A stretch of DNA of 64,000 nucleotides from Pseudooceanicola atlanticus (lineage in GTDB: Bacteria > Pseudomonadota > Alphaproteobacteria > Rhodobacterales > Rhodobacteraceae), in assembly GCF_000768315.1 (NCBI RefSeq), contig NZ_AQQX01000012.1, positions 43,713-107,712 on the forward strand, written 5' to 3'. Below the pieces are notes generated by a model, which had not been told where the DNA came from, did no database searches, and saw only the letters and a list, made by a program, of their open reading frames with translations. This document shows, one piece after another, positions 26,569 to 35,503 of the stretch (the first letter of the stretch is position 1; each line of letters starts with the position of its first letter). Made by a program: the position numbers and the translations under genes.

Positions 26569-26946
26569 CTATCCCTCCGACGGTTTGAAAAGCACGGCCG
26601 GAACACCCTCAGCCTCGCCCACGAATGCGGTTACAGGCATGTCGATGACGACCTCACCTGGGGCAATGCCCTCGACCCGGCTCATCATCCGGACACCCTC
26701 GTCCAGCTCGACGACGCATACGTTGTAGTCGCCGCCCCGTTCGGGCTTTCGGCGCACGACTGTTGTGGTGTGGACCCGTCCCTTGCCGCCTGCCTGCTTC
26801 CACGAAATCGCGGCGCCATGACAATGGGGACACAGGACTCGCGGGAAAAAGTGATAGGCCCCGCAGTCGTCGCACTTGGGCAGCAGGATCTCTCCCTCTG
26901 CCAGCGCGCGCTGGAAAAACTGGTCTGGTCCTATGGCGTCCTGCAC
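26569..26946 (-). CDS. DUF35 / Zn-ribbon OB-fold protein, GTG start
   Basis: A 125-aa DUF35 protein with four zinc-ribbon Cys in KCDDCG and LCPHCHG, then the OB fold including VRRKPERGGDYNV. Starts at GTG 26946, with AGGAG seven bases upstream. First gene of a minus-strand unit (DUF35, thiolase-fold, hydratase, CoA-transferase), divergent from two CoA-transferase genes across a perfect operator at 26999-27014. Predicted acyl-CoA-binding subunit for the thiolase-fold protein. Confidence 0.9.
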   Translation of the reverse strand: MQDAIGPDQFFQRALAEGEILLPKCDDCGAYHFFPRVLCPHCHGAAISWKQAGGKGRVHTTTVVRRKPERGGDYNVCVVELDEGVRMMSRVEGIAPGEVVIDMPVTAFVGEAEGVPAVLFKPSEG

Positions 26947-26998
26947 CGGCGTTCTCCTTCAAGCGATCCAGTCTTTGTCTAATCGTATTGATTATGTT

Positions 26999-27014
26999 TC
27001 TAACAATTGTTAGA
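26999..27014. promoter_or_regulatory. Regulon operator TCTAACA-AT-TGTTAGA in a divergent promoter
   Basis: Fully palindromic 16-mer in the 104-base gap between the minus-strand DUF35 unit and the plus-strand CoA-transferase unit, 52 bases from the first start and 36 from the second. One bound dimer could control both directions. Confidence 0.8.
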
Positions 27015-27050
27015 TTTAGTCAACCTTTTAGGATCAATTGAGAGAAACTC

Positions 27051-28196
27051 ATGCCAGGTTCAGACTTAGCCCCCCTTTCCGGCAAACTCGTCGTTGCGTT
27101 GGAACAGGCAGTCGCCGCGCCTTTTTGCTCCTCGCGGCTGGCCGATGCCGGCGCGCGCGTGATCAAGATCGAACGCAAGGGAGCCGGCGATTTCGCCCGC
27201 GCCTACGATACCGCCGCCAACGGCGAAAGCGCCTATTTCACATGGCTGAACCGAGGCAAAGAAGCGGTCGCCTTGGACATTAAAGCCGACGAAGACCGTG
27301 AAATCCTGCTCAGGATGCTGGAAAACGCGGATGTGTTTGTTCAGAACCTGCTGCCGGGCGCGCTGGCCAAGCTCGGGCTCGATTCCGCAAGTCTGCGAGA
27401 GAGATTCCCGCGCCTCGTGACCTGCGACATCACCGGATACGGCGAAGACGGCCCGATGCGCAACGCCAAGGCCTATGACCTTCTGGTGCAATGCGAGAGC
27501 GGTCTGGCATCAGTGACCGGTACTGCGGACGGACCGGGACGGGTGGGCGTATCGGTCTGCGATATCGCCACAGGTATGACAGCCCATGCCGGAATCTGCG
27601 AAGCGCTTGTCGGGCGTGATCGCACCGGCAAGGGCAGCGGCGTTTCCGTGGCAATGTTTGATGTGATGGCCGACTGGATGTCGGTTCCGCTGCTGTATCA
27701 CGATTACCTTGGCAAGCCGACACCGCGTGTCGGGCTGAACCACACGGTCATCTGCCCTTACGGGGCCTATGAATGCAAGGACGGTCAGCTTGTCGTCATT
27801 GCCGTTCAGCACAGCGGCGAATGGCAACGGTTCTGTGAACACATACTGGGCGATGCGGCTTTGGCAACCGACCCCCGGTTCCATGACAACACGTCGCGAA
27901 TTGAAAACAAACCCGCGCTCGAAGTTCTCATCAAGGCCGTGTTCGCCTCGCATGACCGCGCCGAGATGCTGAAGCGGCTTGACGCTGCGGGCATTGCCTC
28001 GGGCGCGGTGAACGACGTGGCGACCCTGTCCGGTCACCCCCAGCTTGACCGGTCCGTAATTCGCACGCCTTCCGGTGAAATCAACGTCCCGACCCCCCCG
28101 ATCCGGCGCAGCCTCGGCGAAACGGCACTGGGCCCCTGCCCGGCCTTCGATGCGCAAGGCAAGGCCCTTCGCGCCGAGTTCGGCCGTTGTTCATAA
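27051..28196 (+). CDS. Family III (CaiB/BaiF) CoA-transferase
   Basis: CoA-transferase of 381 aa. LVVALEQAVAAPFCSSRLAD is the N-terminal nucleotide-binding segment, VFVQNLLPGALAKLGL the standard helix, and AYDLLVQCESGL carries the catalytic Asp near residue 143. The pattern resembles succinyl- or citramalyl-type transferases, but the substrate cannot be assigned. Start ATG 27051 has only a weak purine-rich RBS. The next transferase begins 18 bases after its stop, so the two may be a co-transcribed or heteromeric pair. Confidence 0.92.
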   Translation: MPGSDLAPLSGKLVVALEQAVAAPFCSSRLADAGARVIKIERKGAGDFARAYDTAANGESAYFTWLNRGKEAVALDIKADEDREILLRMLENADVFVQNLLPGALAKLGLDSASLRERFPRLVTCDITGYGEDGPMRNAKAYDLLVQCESGLASVTGTADGPGRVGVSVCDIATGMTAHAGICEALVGRDRTGKGSGVSVAMFDVMADWMSVPLLYHDYLGKPTPRVGLNHTVICPYGAYECKDGQLVVIAVQHSGEWQRFCEHILGDAALATDPRFHDNTSRIENKPALEVLIKAVFASHDRAEMLKRLDAAGIASGAVNDVATLSGHPQLDRSVIRTPSGEINVPTPPIRRSLGETALGPCPAFDAQGKALRAEFGRCS

Positions 28197-28214
28197 AAAA
28201 CGGTAGGCAGCTAA

Positions 28215-29393
28215 GTGGACAATCAAATGACCGATGAGAACAATCAGGCGATCCTTCAAGACGTGAAGATCGTCGATCTGACTTCTGTAGTTTTCGGACC
28301 TTTGGCGACGCAGATGCTGGGCGATCTGGGGGCCGATGTGATCAAGGTGGAAGGCCCCGAGGGCGATCTTCTTCGCCAGGTCCAGCCATCGCGCAACAAG
28401 CTGATGGGTGCCGCTTTTCTGGGGGCCAACCGTAACAAGCGCAGTGTCGTACTCGACCTCAAAACACAAACCGGTCTCGATCAGTTGCGCAAACTGCTCA
28501 TCGATGCCGATGTGATGATTTCGAGCATCCGGCCTGCGGCGCTTGCCAGATTGTCTTTGGAACCCGAAACCCTGCGCCAGGAAAACCCGAACCTGATCAC
28601 GGTATCCGCCACCGGTTTCGGACAGGACGGGCCCTATGCCGCCAAGCCAGCATTCGACGATTCCGTCCAGTCGGTGTCGGGATTGGCCAGCCTGGCAACC
28701 TTGCGCGACCCCGAGGCACCGCCCGCTTATGCCCCGACAATTCTGGCCGACAAGCTTGGCGGGGTCACCGCCGCCTATGCCGTGATGGGCGCCCTGTTCC
28801 ACCGCGAGCGTACGGGACAGGCCCAGCATGTCGAAGTTCCGATGTTTGAGACGCTGGCCGCCTTCCTGCTGGCCGAACATATGGATGGCGCCACCTTCGA
28901 GGAGGCTCCGCAGGATTTCGGCTATGCCCGCATGCTGGTTCCGCACCGGCGTCCGGTTCAGACCGCAGATGGCTACATCACAATTCTGCCTTACACCAAC
29001 GTACAATGGGCACGGTTTTTCAAGACGGTTGGGCGCAATGACATGATCGACCATGTCTGGGTCACGGACATGGACGCCCGTAGCCGCAACATCGGCGCAG
29101 TATACGATATGGTGGCGCACATTGCGCTGACCCGGACCACAGATGAGTGGCTTGACCTCATGGAGCAGGCCGACATACCCGCCATGCCAGTGCGCAACCT
29201 GTCAGATTTGCCGAACGATCCCCATCTTGCCGCAACCGGGTTCTTTCAACGGATTGATCACCCGACCGAAGGTGCGATCTGGACGACACGCCCGCCGGTT
29301 CGCTTTTCGGCGACCCCTGCGCGACATGATCATCGCCCGGCCCCGCGACTTGGGGAACACAGCGACGAAATTCTGGGGCCGGGCAGGGAGTAG
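28215..29393 (+). CDS. Family III (CaiB/BaiF) CoA-transferase
   Basis: CoA-transferase of 392 aa with VKIVDLTSVVFGPLATQML at the N-terminus and PAFDDSVQSVSGL with the catalytic Asp near residue 148. GTG 28215 is favoured by GGTAGG seven bases upstream; ATG 28227 would give a protein four residues shorter and is possible. Second gene of the plus-strand pair divergent from the DUF35 unit. It converges on the single ACAD gene, with 21 bases between the two stops and no clear terminator. Confidence 0.9.
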   Translation: MDNQMTDENNQAILQDVKIVDLTSVVFGPLATQMLGDLGADVIKVEGPEGDLLRQVQPSRNKLMGAAFLGANRNKRSVVLDLKTQTGLDQLRKLLIDADVMISSIRPAALARLSLEPETLRQENPNLITVSATGFGQDGPYAAKPAFDDSVQSVSGLASLATLRDPEAPPAYAPTILADKLGGVTAAYAVMGALFHRERTGQAQHVEVPMFETLAAFLLAEHMDGATFEEAPQDFGYARMLVPHRRPVQTADGYITILPYTNVQWARFFKTVGRNDMIDHVWVTDMDARSRNIGAVYDMVAHIALTRTTDEWLDLMEQADIPAMPVRNLSDLPNDPHLAATGFFQRIDHPTEGAIWTTRPPVRFSATPARHDHRPAPRLGEHSDEILGPGRE

Positions 29394-29414
29394 CCCCACC
29401 CGGCACCGGACGGA

Positions 29415-30572
29415 TCAAACATCCATCGAGCGTGCGATCAGTTCCTTCATGATCTCGTTGGTGCCGCCATAGATCATCTGGACCCTGCTGTCGGCATAAA
29501 GTCGCGCGATGGGGTATTCCATCATGAAACCGTAACCGCCGTGCAGTTGCAGGCATTCATGCATGACCTCGTTCTGCGTCTGGCTGCCCCACCATTTCGC
29601 CATCGAAGCCGTGGCCGCATCAAGTTCGCCCGCTTCAAGACGCGCGAGCCCGTCATTTACGAAGGAACGTAGCAATTCGGCCTTGGTTTTGCATTCCGCC
29701 AGTTTGAAGCGTGTATTCTGGAAGTCCATGATCCGGCTTCCAAATGCCTTGCGGTCCTGAACATATTTCACCGTTTCATCGATCGCAAAATCAATAAAAC
29801 CGAGCGCGGTAATGCCGATCATCAGCCGCTCCCAAGGCAGCTGCTTCATCAGCTGGTAGAACCCCTGCCCCTCTTCCGGACCAAGCAGGTTCGCCGTGGG
29901 CACGCGCACATCCTCGAAGAACAGCTCAGCAGTATCCGAACCTTTCATACCCAGTTTCTTCAGGTTCCGTCCCCGGCGAAAGCCCTCGGCGCCCTCGGTT
30001 TCCAGAACGATCAACGAAACGCCCTTGGCGCCGGCGTTGCGATCGGTCTTTGCCACGATAACAACGAGATCCGCCGTGTGCCCGTTTGTGATAAAGATCT
30101 TCGAACCGTTGATCTTGTAGTGGTTGCCATCCTTTTCCGCATAGGTTTGTACGTTCTGGAGGTCAGAGCCCGTTCCAGGCTCGGTCATGGCAATCGCCGC
30201 AACGCTGTCGCCGCTGACCAGTTTCGGCAACCACTTTTTCTTCTGTTCCTCACTGCCATATGCGTTGAGATAATGGATTACGATGGACTGAATCCCATAG
30301 CCCCAACCCGTATCACCGGTGCGCCCCTGCTCGTAGACGGTAATCGCGTCGAACCCGATGCCGCCACCGAACCCACCATATTCTTCGGCAATCGAGCCAC
30401 CCATGACACCCTGCTGACCGACTGTTTTCCAGAAGTCGCGGTCAACAATTCCCTGCTCCGCCCATTTTTCAATCTTCGGAGCCATCTCTGCATCGAAGAG
30501 CCTGCGTGTACTATCGGCGAACATCTTGTGTTCATCCACTGCCCAACTCGGGGAGTTCTTGATCAGAGACAT
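29415..30572 (-). CDS. Acyl-CoA dehydrogenase, stand-alone isovaleryl/long-chain type
   Basis: ACAD of 385 aa with all hallmarks of an active homomeric enzyme: EEYGGFGGG, the FAD motif MTEPGTGSDLQN (about residues 129-140), the helix-G Glu in LPWERLMIG (Glu248) and C-terminal QLHGGYGFMMEYP with MIYGGTNEIM. Best matches are long-chain or isovaleryl-type ACADs. AGGAA precedes ATG 30572. A diverged regulon operator is 38 bases upstream, so it is probably co-regulated with the paired ACADs while acting at another chain-shortening step. Confidence 0.93.
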   Translation of the reverse strand: MSLIKNSPSWAVDEHKMFADSTRRLFDAEMAPKIEKWAEQGIVDRDFWKTVGQQGVMGGSIAEEYGGFGGGIGFDAITVYEQGRTGDTGWGYGIQSIVIHYLNAYGSEEQKKKWLPKLVSGDSVAAIAMTEPGTGSDLQNVQTYAEKDGNHYKINGSKIFITNGHTADLVVIVAKTDRNAGAKGVSLIVLETEGAEGFRRGRNLKKLGMKGSDTAELFFEDVRVPTANLLGPEEGQGFYQLMKQLPWERLMIGITALGFIDFAIDETVKYVQDRKAFGSRIMDFQNTRFKLAECKTKAELLRSFVNDGLARLEAGELDAATASMAKWWGSQTQNEVMHECLQLHGGYGFMMEYPIARLYADSRVQMIYGGTNEIMKELIARSMDV

Positions 30573-30609
30573 GTTTTATTCCTATCGGTTCATGCTTGCA
30601 TTGAAGAAA

Positions 30610-30625
30610 TCTAACAAGCGTTTTA
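30610..30625 (-). promoter_or_regulatory. Diverged regulon operator upstream of the single ACAD gene
   Basis: TCTAACA-AG-CGTTTTA: the left arm matches the regulon palindrome exactly, the right arm differs at three of seven bases. It is 38 bases before the ATG of the 29415-30572 gene, a location like the better sites. Confidence 0.5.
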
Positions 30626-30725
30626 TTTCCTGGCAATGAACCCGAGGCGTTCTGACGGGGCGTCACAAGGCTTCGGACCGTGCGCATCCGGATTTATCCA
30701 ATCACGCGCCGCCCATTCGGCTCGT

Positions 30726-30761
30726 ACAAAAAGGCCCGCCAAAACAGGCGGGCCTTTTTGT
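30726..30761. terminator. Bidirectional rho-independent terminator after etfA
   Basis: Perfect 15-base arms, ACAAAAAGGCCCGCC (30726-30740) and GGCGGGCCTTTTTGT (30747-30761), with a 6-base loop. A-run and T-run flanks make it functional in both directions. It lies 18 bases beyond the etfA stop. Confidence 0.9.
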
Positions 30762-30778
30762 AATTTTTTCGCAATGAC

Positions 30779-31705
30779 TTACAGCCTGTCGGTCAGTTCG
30801 GGCACGGCGTCGAACAGGTCGGCAACCAGACCGTAATCGGCAACCTGGAAGATCGGGGCTTCTTCGTCCTTGTTGATCGCGACGATGATCTTGCTGTCCT
30901 TCATGCCGGCCAGGTGTTGGATCGCACCCGAGATGCCAACGGCGATATACAGGTCAGGCGCGACCACCTTGCCGGTCTGGCCAACCTGCCAGTCGTTCGG
31001 TGCAAAGCCCGAGTCGACGGCGGCGCGGGATGCGCCAACGGCGGCGCCCAGCTTGTCGGCCAGTTTCTCGATCAGGGCAAAGTTCTCTTCGGAGCCGACG
31101 CCGCGCCCACCGGACACGACCACACCGGCCGAGGTCAGTTCGGGACGATCCGATGCGGCGACCTTGTCTTCGACCCATTCCGACAGGCCGGGGTTGTCCC
31201 CGGCACCGATGCTTTCGACCGAGGCAGACCCGCCTTCGCCAGCGGCATCAAAGGTCGAGGTGCGGAAGGTGATGACCTTTTTCGCATCCGACGATTTGAC
31301 GGTTTGAATCGCGTTCCCGGCATAGATCGGGCGCTCGAACGTTTTGCCATCGATAACGCCGGACACGTCCGACAGGACCATCACGTCCAGCAGCGCGGCA
31401 ACGCGCGGCATGACGTTCTTGGCGTCCGTGGTGGCCGGGGCGACGATATGTTCATAGTCACCGGCCAGCGATGCGATCAGCGCGGCGGTCGGTTCGGCCA
31501 GGCGGTGACCCAGCGATGCTTCTTCGGCGACCAGAACCTTGGTCACGCCGTCGATCTTGGCGGCGGCGTCGCCTGCGGCAGCAGCAGAGGCGCCCGCGCA
31601 CAGAACGGTCACATCGCCCAGGGCCTTGGCCGCGGTCACGGCCTTGGCGGTTGCGTCGATTGCCAGTTCACCATCGGAGACTTCTGCGAGAAGAAGAACA
31701 GCCAT
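30779..31705 (-). CDS. etfA: Electron transfer flavoprotein alpha subunit
   Basis: EtfA, 308 aa, binds FAD and passes electrons from acyl-CoA dehydrogenases to ETF-ubiquinone oxidoreductase. The C-terminal FAD domain shows [14 protein letters not shown] (about residues 197-210), [39 protein letters not shown] and a final [10 protein letters not shown], all canonical. Its ATG overlaps the etfB stop by one base. The gene sits inside the ACAD-rich island and would serve all its dehydrogenases. A strong terminator follows. Confidence 0.97.
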   Translation of the reverse strand: MAVLLLAEVSDGELAIDATAKAVTAAKALGDVTVLCAGASAAAAGDAAAKIDGVTKVLVAEEASLGHRLAEPTAALIASLAGDYEHIVAPATTDAKNVMPRVAALLDVMVLSDVSGVIDGKTFERPIYAGNAIQTVKSSDAKKVITFRTSTFDAAGEGGSASVESIGAGDNPGLSEWVEDKVAASDRPELTSAGVVVSGGRGVGSEENFALIEKLADKLGAAVGASRAAVDSGFAPNDWQVGQTGKVVAPDLYIAVGISGAIQHLAGMKDSKIIVAINKDEEAPIFQVADYGLVADLFDAVPELTDRL

Positions 31706-32463
31706 TATACAGCCCCCGCTTCTTTGAGTTTTGCGACCAGCTCGTCCACCGAGCCGACCATGATACCGGCCGCGCGTGCCGCGGGCTCGGAGGTTTTGAC
31801 GATTTCCAGACGCGGCGTGGCATCAACGCCGTAATCATCGGCGGTTTTCTCATCCAGCGGCTTTTTCTTGGCCTTCATGATGTTGGGCAGCGACGCATAG
31901 CGCGGCTCGTTCAGGCGCAGGTCCACGGTGACGATCGCGGGCATCTTGACCTTGATGGTCTGCAGGCCGCCGTCAACTTCGCGGGTCACGACGGCACTGT
32001 CACCGTCGATGTCCAGTTCCGAGGCAAAGGTACCCTGCGACCAGCCCAGCAGGGCCGACAGCATCTGGCCGGTGGCGTTCATGTCGTTGTCAATGGCCTG
32101 TTTGCCCGCCAGAACCAGACCGGGCCGCTCTTCCTCGACGATCTTGGCGAGGATTTTGGCAACGGCCAAGGGTTCGATGTCGGTGTGCACGTCATCGGCA
32201 GCGACAACCAAGATCGCGCGGTCTGCACCCATGGCCAGGGCGGTGCGCAGGGTTTCCTGGGCCTGTTTCACGCCGATCGAGACCGCAACGACCTCCTCGG
32301 CCTTACCGGCTTCCTTCAGGCGGATGGCTTCTTCGACAGCGATTTCGTCAAAGGGGTTCATCGACATTTTAACGTTGGCCAGATCGACACCGCTTCCGTC
32401 CGCTTTGACACGAACCTTCACGTTGTAGTCGATCACGCGTTTCACAGGCACGAGTACCTTCAT
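31705..32463 (-). CDS. etfB: Electron transfer flavoprotein beta subunit
   Basis: EtfB, 252 aa, the AMP-binding partner of Etf[20 protein letters not shown] at the N-terminus, [17 protein letters not shown] and the [22 protein letters not shown] segment, the ETF-beta signature and recognition-loop region, are all conserved. AAGGAG precedes ATG 32463. It follows two crotonase genes with a 42-base gap and overlaps etfA, so crotonase-crotonase-etfB-etfA is a likely transcript. Confidence 0.97.
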   Translation of the reverse strand: MKVLVPVKRVIDYNVKVRVKADGSGVDLANVKMSMNPFDEIAVEEAIRLKEAGKAEEVVAVSIGVKQAQETLRTALAMGADRAILVVAADDVHTDIEPLAVAKILAKIVEEERPGLVLAGKQAIDNDMNATGQMLSALLGWSQGTFASELDIDGDSAVVTREVDGGLQTIKVKMPAIVTVDLRLNEPRYASLPNIMKAKKKPLDEKTADDYGVDATPRLEIVKTSEPAARAAGIMVGSVDELVAKLKEAGAV

Positions 32464-32505
32464 TGGCGTGGTCTCCTTGAGTTTTGCGATAAGGTTTCAA
32501 CCGAG

Positions 32506-33288
32506 CTAACGGTCTTTGAATTCTGGAGTTCTTTTTTCCGAAAACGCTTTCATGGCCTCGGGAAAGTCATGCGCGCACAGCAAAACGCTTTGGGCATCGC
32601 GCTCGATATCCAGCGCCTCGAGATAGCTGCACTCGGCTGCGGCGCGCATCACACGCTTGGCGGTCTGAACGCCAAACATCGGGTGCGTTGCAATCTCGCG
32701 GGCAATTTCCAGCGCCCGTACCTCGACCTGGTTGGCCGGCACGCATTCTTCGACAACGCGCAGGTCCCTGGCGGTGCGCCCGTCGATTTCACGGCCCGTG
32801 AGCACAAGCATCCGGGCAACGCCCGCACCGGCGCGCTGCTGAAGCAGCCAGCTTGATCCCGTGTCGGGACAACCGCCGACGCGTGCAAATACTTCGCACA
32901 GCCGGGCATCTTCGGCGGCAACGACAATGTCCGCCGACAAGGCCAGGCTGAGGCCCGCGCCAAAAGCCACGCCGCATACCGCGGAAATCAGAGGTTTGCG
33001 AAACAGATAGGCCGCGCGTCCGCCATCGTGAACCAGGTCCACCATTTCCGACGTCGCCCGCGCGCCTTTGGCGATCTCGGACTGAAACCCGACAAGATCG
33101 CCGCCGCTGCTGAAATGATTGCCACCGGTCATAACAACGACACGGATCGTAGCGTCCCGTTCGGCTTCGCGCAGAAGCGCCACCAGTTCTTCGACGAACC
33201 CGATGCTGTAAGGGTTGCGTTTTGTCGGCTGAAGAAAACGCAGGATTCCGACAGGGCCTTCCCTGTCCAGGCGAATAAGCTTAGTCAT
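32506..33288 (-). CDS. Enoyl-CoA hydratase/isomerase family protein
   Basis: Crotonase-fold protein of 260 aa. GGNHFSSGGDLVGF and VAFGAGLSLALSADIV build the acyl-CoA and oxyanion site; the catalytic region reads ARVGGCPDTGSSWLLQQ, with Asp in place of the first Glu, as in PaaG-like isomerases. GGAGA is eight bases before ATG 33288, close behind the preceding crotonase stop. A co-transcribed paralogue of the next gene. The reaction (hydration, isomerisation or ring opening) is not determined. Confidence 0.9.
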   Translation of the reverse strand: MTKLIRLDREGPVGILRFLQPTKRNPYSIGFVEELVALLREAERDATIRVVVMTGGNHFSSGGDLVGFQSEIAKGARATSEMVDLVHDGGRAAYLFRKPLISAVCGVAFGAGLSLALSADIVVAAEDARLCEVFARVGGCPDTGSSWLLQQRAGAGVARMLVLTGREIDGRTARDLRVVEECVPANQVEVRALEIAREIATHPMFGVQTAKRVMRAAAECSYLEALDIERDAQSVLLCAHDFPEAMKAFSEKRTPEFKDR

Positions 33289-33299
33289 TCAAGTCTCCA

Positions 33300-34076
33300 T
33301 CAGGTCCCGGTCCAGACGGGTGCTCGCTTTTCAGCAAAGGCCTTTGGGCCTTCAATCGCGTCGTTGCTGGCGTAAACCACCTCGTGAAGGCGCTTGCCCT
33401 CTTTCAGGCCACCCGCACAGCCCAGGTCCATGGTCGCGCGAACGCCGCCTTTCGCGGCAACAACCGACAGCGGGGCCGCGCTGGCAATGCGTTTGGCAAG
33501 GTCAAATGCCCTTGCGCGGACAGCATCGGGAGTGTCTTCGATATAGTTGGTGAACCCGTATTCGTGCAGGCGCTCGATCGGCATCAAGTCGCCGGTCAGA
33601 ACGATTTCCATAAGGATGGGCTGCGGTAGCATGGACAGTGCCGGCGATGCCCAGGGCGATCCACGACCGATCTTTACTTCGGTGATACCGACCTTGGTCC
33701 CCTTGAGACCGACCCGCAGATCGCAATTCAAGGTCAGCATCATGCCGCCCGCCATCAGCGACCCTGTCATCGCCGCGATGATCGGTTTCTTGCAGGCGCG
33801 CATGGTCTCGTGAAACGGGTCGCGCATCTTGGTCAGAATATCGACACCCTCGTCGCGTGCGATTTGTGTGGCTTCCTTCAGATCCAGTCCGGCGCTGAAA
33901 ACGCCGCAATCGGCAGAAGTCAGAATGGCCACACGAACGCTGTCATCCGCCTCGATCTTCTCCCAAGCGTCGGTCAGCCCGTTCGTCGCCGCCACGGAAA
34001 GCGCGTTTTTACGTTCGGGCCGGTTGATACAGACGGTCGCAATTCCGTCTTCGATCTTCACGTCAATGGGGCTCAT
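33300..34076 (-). CDS. Enoyl-CoA hydratase/isomerase family protein
   Basis: Crotonase-fold protein of 258 aa. CGVFSAGLDLKEA and SLMAGGMMLTLNCDL are the CoA-binding segments; the next region, KIGRGSPWASPAL, lacks the usual Glu-Gly-Gly, so it is not a standard hydratase. ATG 34076 fits the family start (SPIDVKIEDGIATVCINRPERKN region), although the RBS is weak. A TCTAAC half-site lies 28 bases upstream. Likely first gene of the crotonase-etfBA unit. Confidence 0.87.
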   Translation of the reverse strand: MSPIDVKIEDGIATVCINRPERKNALSVAATNGLTDAWEKIEADDSVRVAILTSADCGVFSAGLDLKEATQIARDEGVDILTKMRDPFHETMRACKKPIIAAMTGSLMAGGMMLTLNCDLRVGLKGTKVGITEVKIGRGSPWASPALSMLPQPILMEIVLTGDLMPIERLHEYGFTNYIEDTPDAVRARAFDLAKRIASAAPLSVVAAKGGVRATMDLGCAGGLKEGKRLHEVVYASNDAIEGPKAFAEKRAPVWTGT

Positions 34077-34116
34077 GATACCTGCTTCGCTTTCTCGGGA
34101 CAATCTAACTGCGGAA

Positions 34117-34150
34117 AGCTTCCCCGCGACATGTCTGCCGCGGGGAAGCT
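34117..34150 (-). terminator. Terminator-like hairpin after the ABC binding-protein gene
   Basis: Twelve-bp perfect arms AGCTTCCCCGCG (34117-34128) and CGCGGGGAAGCT (34139-34150), five bases beyond the stop of the second substrate-binding-protein gene. No T-run, but its strength and position suit the end of the ABC-transporter operon. Confidence 0.7.
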
Positions 34151-34155
34151 CTGTC

Positions 34156-35406
34156 TTATTCGACGGTGAACGTCGCGGAGCTGTGCTTGATGACATCCCA
34201 AACAACGTCAAGATAGTCGGCGCTCCAGTCGGTCAGCGGAACCCAGGTTTCGCCATTCCACTGCTCGACCCGGGTCTTGCCGCCACCACCGTGGTCTTTG
34301 TCGGTCACTGTAACCGGGGCCATGATGCCGTTTCCATCGAAGTTCTCGATCGATTCATAGGCATTCTTCATGCTTTCCGGTGTGATCGGCCAACCGTTTT
34401 CAGTAATTGCGATCCGCGCGGCTTCGAAACCGGCCGAGTAGATCGCCATGCCCGTGTTGTAGTACACGTCGCGCACCAGGCTCTCGGGACCGCTGCCCTT
34501 GCCATTGGCATAGTAGGTGTCCAGCATCGTCTTGACGATCGGAACTTCCTGGCCACCGGCCACGTTGGTCCCGCGCAGGATGCCTTTCGCCTCTTGTGCG
34601 CCGATATTGGCGATATCGACTTCGTTCAGCCAGTTCACCGACAGATATCGGTCGATCGGGAAACGGTTGCGGCGCATTTCCTTCGAGGCGACCACATGCC
34701 CGCCCGCCAGCAGCCAGCTGATCACGTAGTCAGGCTTGTCGCGGCGGATTTTGCTCCATGCGCCGGCCTGATCCGACCCGGGAAGCGGTACGGGATACAG
34801 CTCCAACTCGAACCCTTCCTTTTCGGAAAGCGTTTTCAGGATCTCGATCGGTTCCTGGCCAAAGGGATAATCCAGATAGATGAACCCGATCTTCGCCTTG
34901 CTCAAGTCACCGCCCATCTGACCCTTGATGAAGGCAACGTCATTTGCCGCCTGCTGCCAGTACGTCGGACCGACCGGGAAAACCCATTCGAACACTTCGC
35001 CGTCCACCGCGTCACCGCGGCCAACGAAAGACTGCATCAGTACGTTACCGTCCTTCATGGCACGCGGCAAAACCGCGTTCGTGACCGGCGTGGACAGAAA
35101 GTTGAACAGGAACACGCCTTCGCGCTTGAGCTGCTCGTAGCATTCCACACCGCGCTGCGGTTCGTTGCCGTGATCGCGAATGATGACTTCAACCGGATGA
35201 CCTTCGATACCGCCATTTTCGTTGGTGTACATCGCCAGGTCCTGCGCGGCCTGGGCCACCTGCGGTGAAATGAACGTGTAGGATTTACTAAGGTCGAAGC
35301 AGAGTCCGAAGCGGATAGGCTCCTTGTCCTGCGCTGAGGCAACAGTCGCGCTTGCTGCCAGTGCAGTAGCAACGGCCACTGCCTTAATGTGCTGTTTGAC
35401 TTTCAT
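34156..35406 (-). CDS. ABC transporter substrate-binding protein, branched-chain amino acid type (copy 2)
   Basis: Periplasmic type I binding protein (Peripla_BP_6/LivK-like) of 416 aa. Signal peptide with ASA cleavage near residue 26, then IRFGLCFDLSKSYTFISPQV. GGGAGAGA precedes ATG 35406. It is a close tandem paralogue of the next gene; both share NEPQRGVECY/NEPQRGIECY-like, FPVGPTYW/YPIGPTYW and PVPLPGSDQAG segments. In this family such proteins bind aromatic or other carboxylates as well as amino acids. Last gene of the ABC operon before a hairpin. Confidence 0.92.
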   Translation of the reverse strand: MKVKQHIKAVAVATALAASATVASAQDKEPIRFGLCFDLSKSYTFISPQVAQAAQDLAMYTNENGGIEGHPVEVIIRDHGNEPQRGVECYEQLKREGVFLFNFLSTPVTNAVLPRAMKDGNVLMQSFVGRGDAVDGEVFEWVFPVGPTYWQQAANDVAFIKGQMGGDLSKAKIGFIYLDYPFGQEPIEILKTLSEKEGFELELYPVPLPGSDQAGAWSKIRRDKPDYVISWLLAGGHVVASKEMRRNRFPIDRYLSVNWLNEVDIANIGAQEAKGILRGTNVAGGQEVPIVKTMLDTYYANGKGSGPESLVRDVYYNTGMAIYSAGFEAARIAITENGWPITPESMKNAYESIENFDGNGIMAPVTVTDKDHGGGGKTRVEQWNGETWVPLTDWSADYLDVVWDVIKHSSATFTVE

Positions 35407-35503
35407 GTTATCTCTCTCCCGTTGGTTTAGTGTAGGGCGGTGATACCGTTTCGTAAGCGCCACTGCCGCCCCGCGTAGCGTCACACTTCCTGCAATCAGT
35501 CAT

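Noticed and set aside
26999..27014. KstR-type steroid operator
   Set aside because: The KstR consensus has AAC and GTT two bases apart; here they are four apart, so equating the motifs is not justified.
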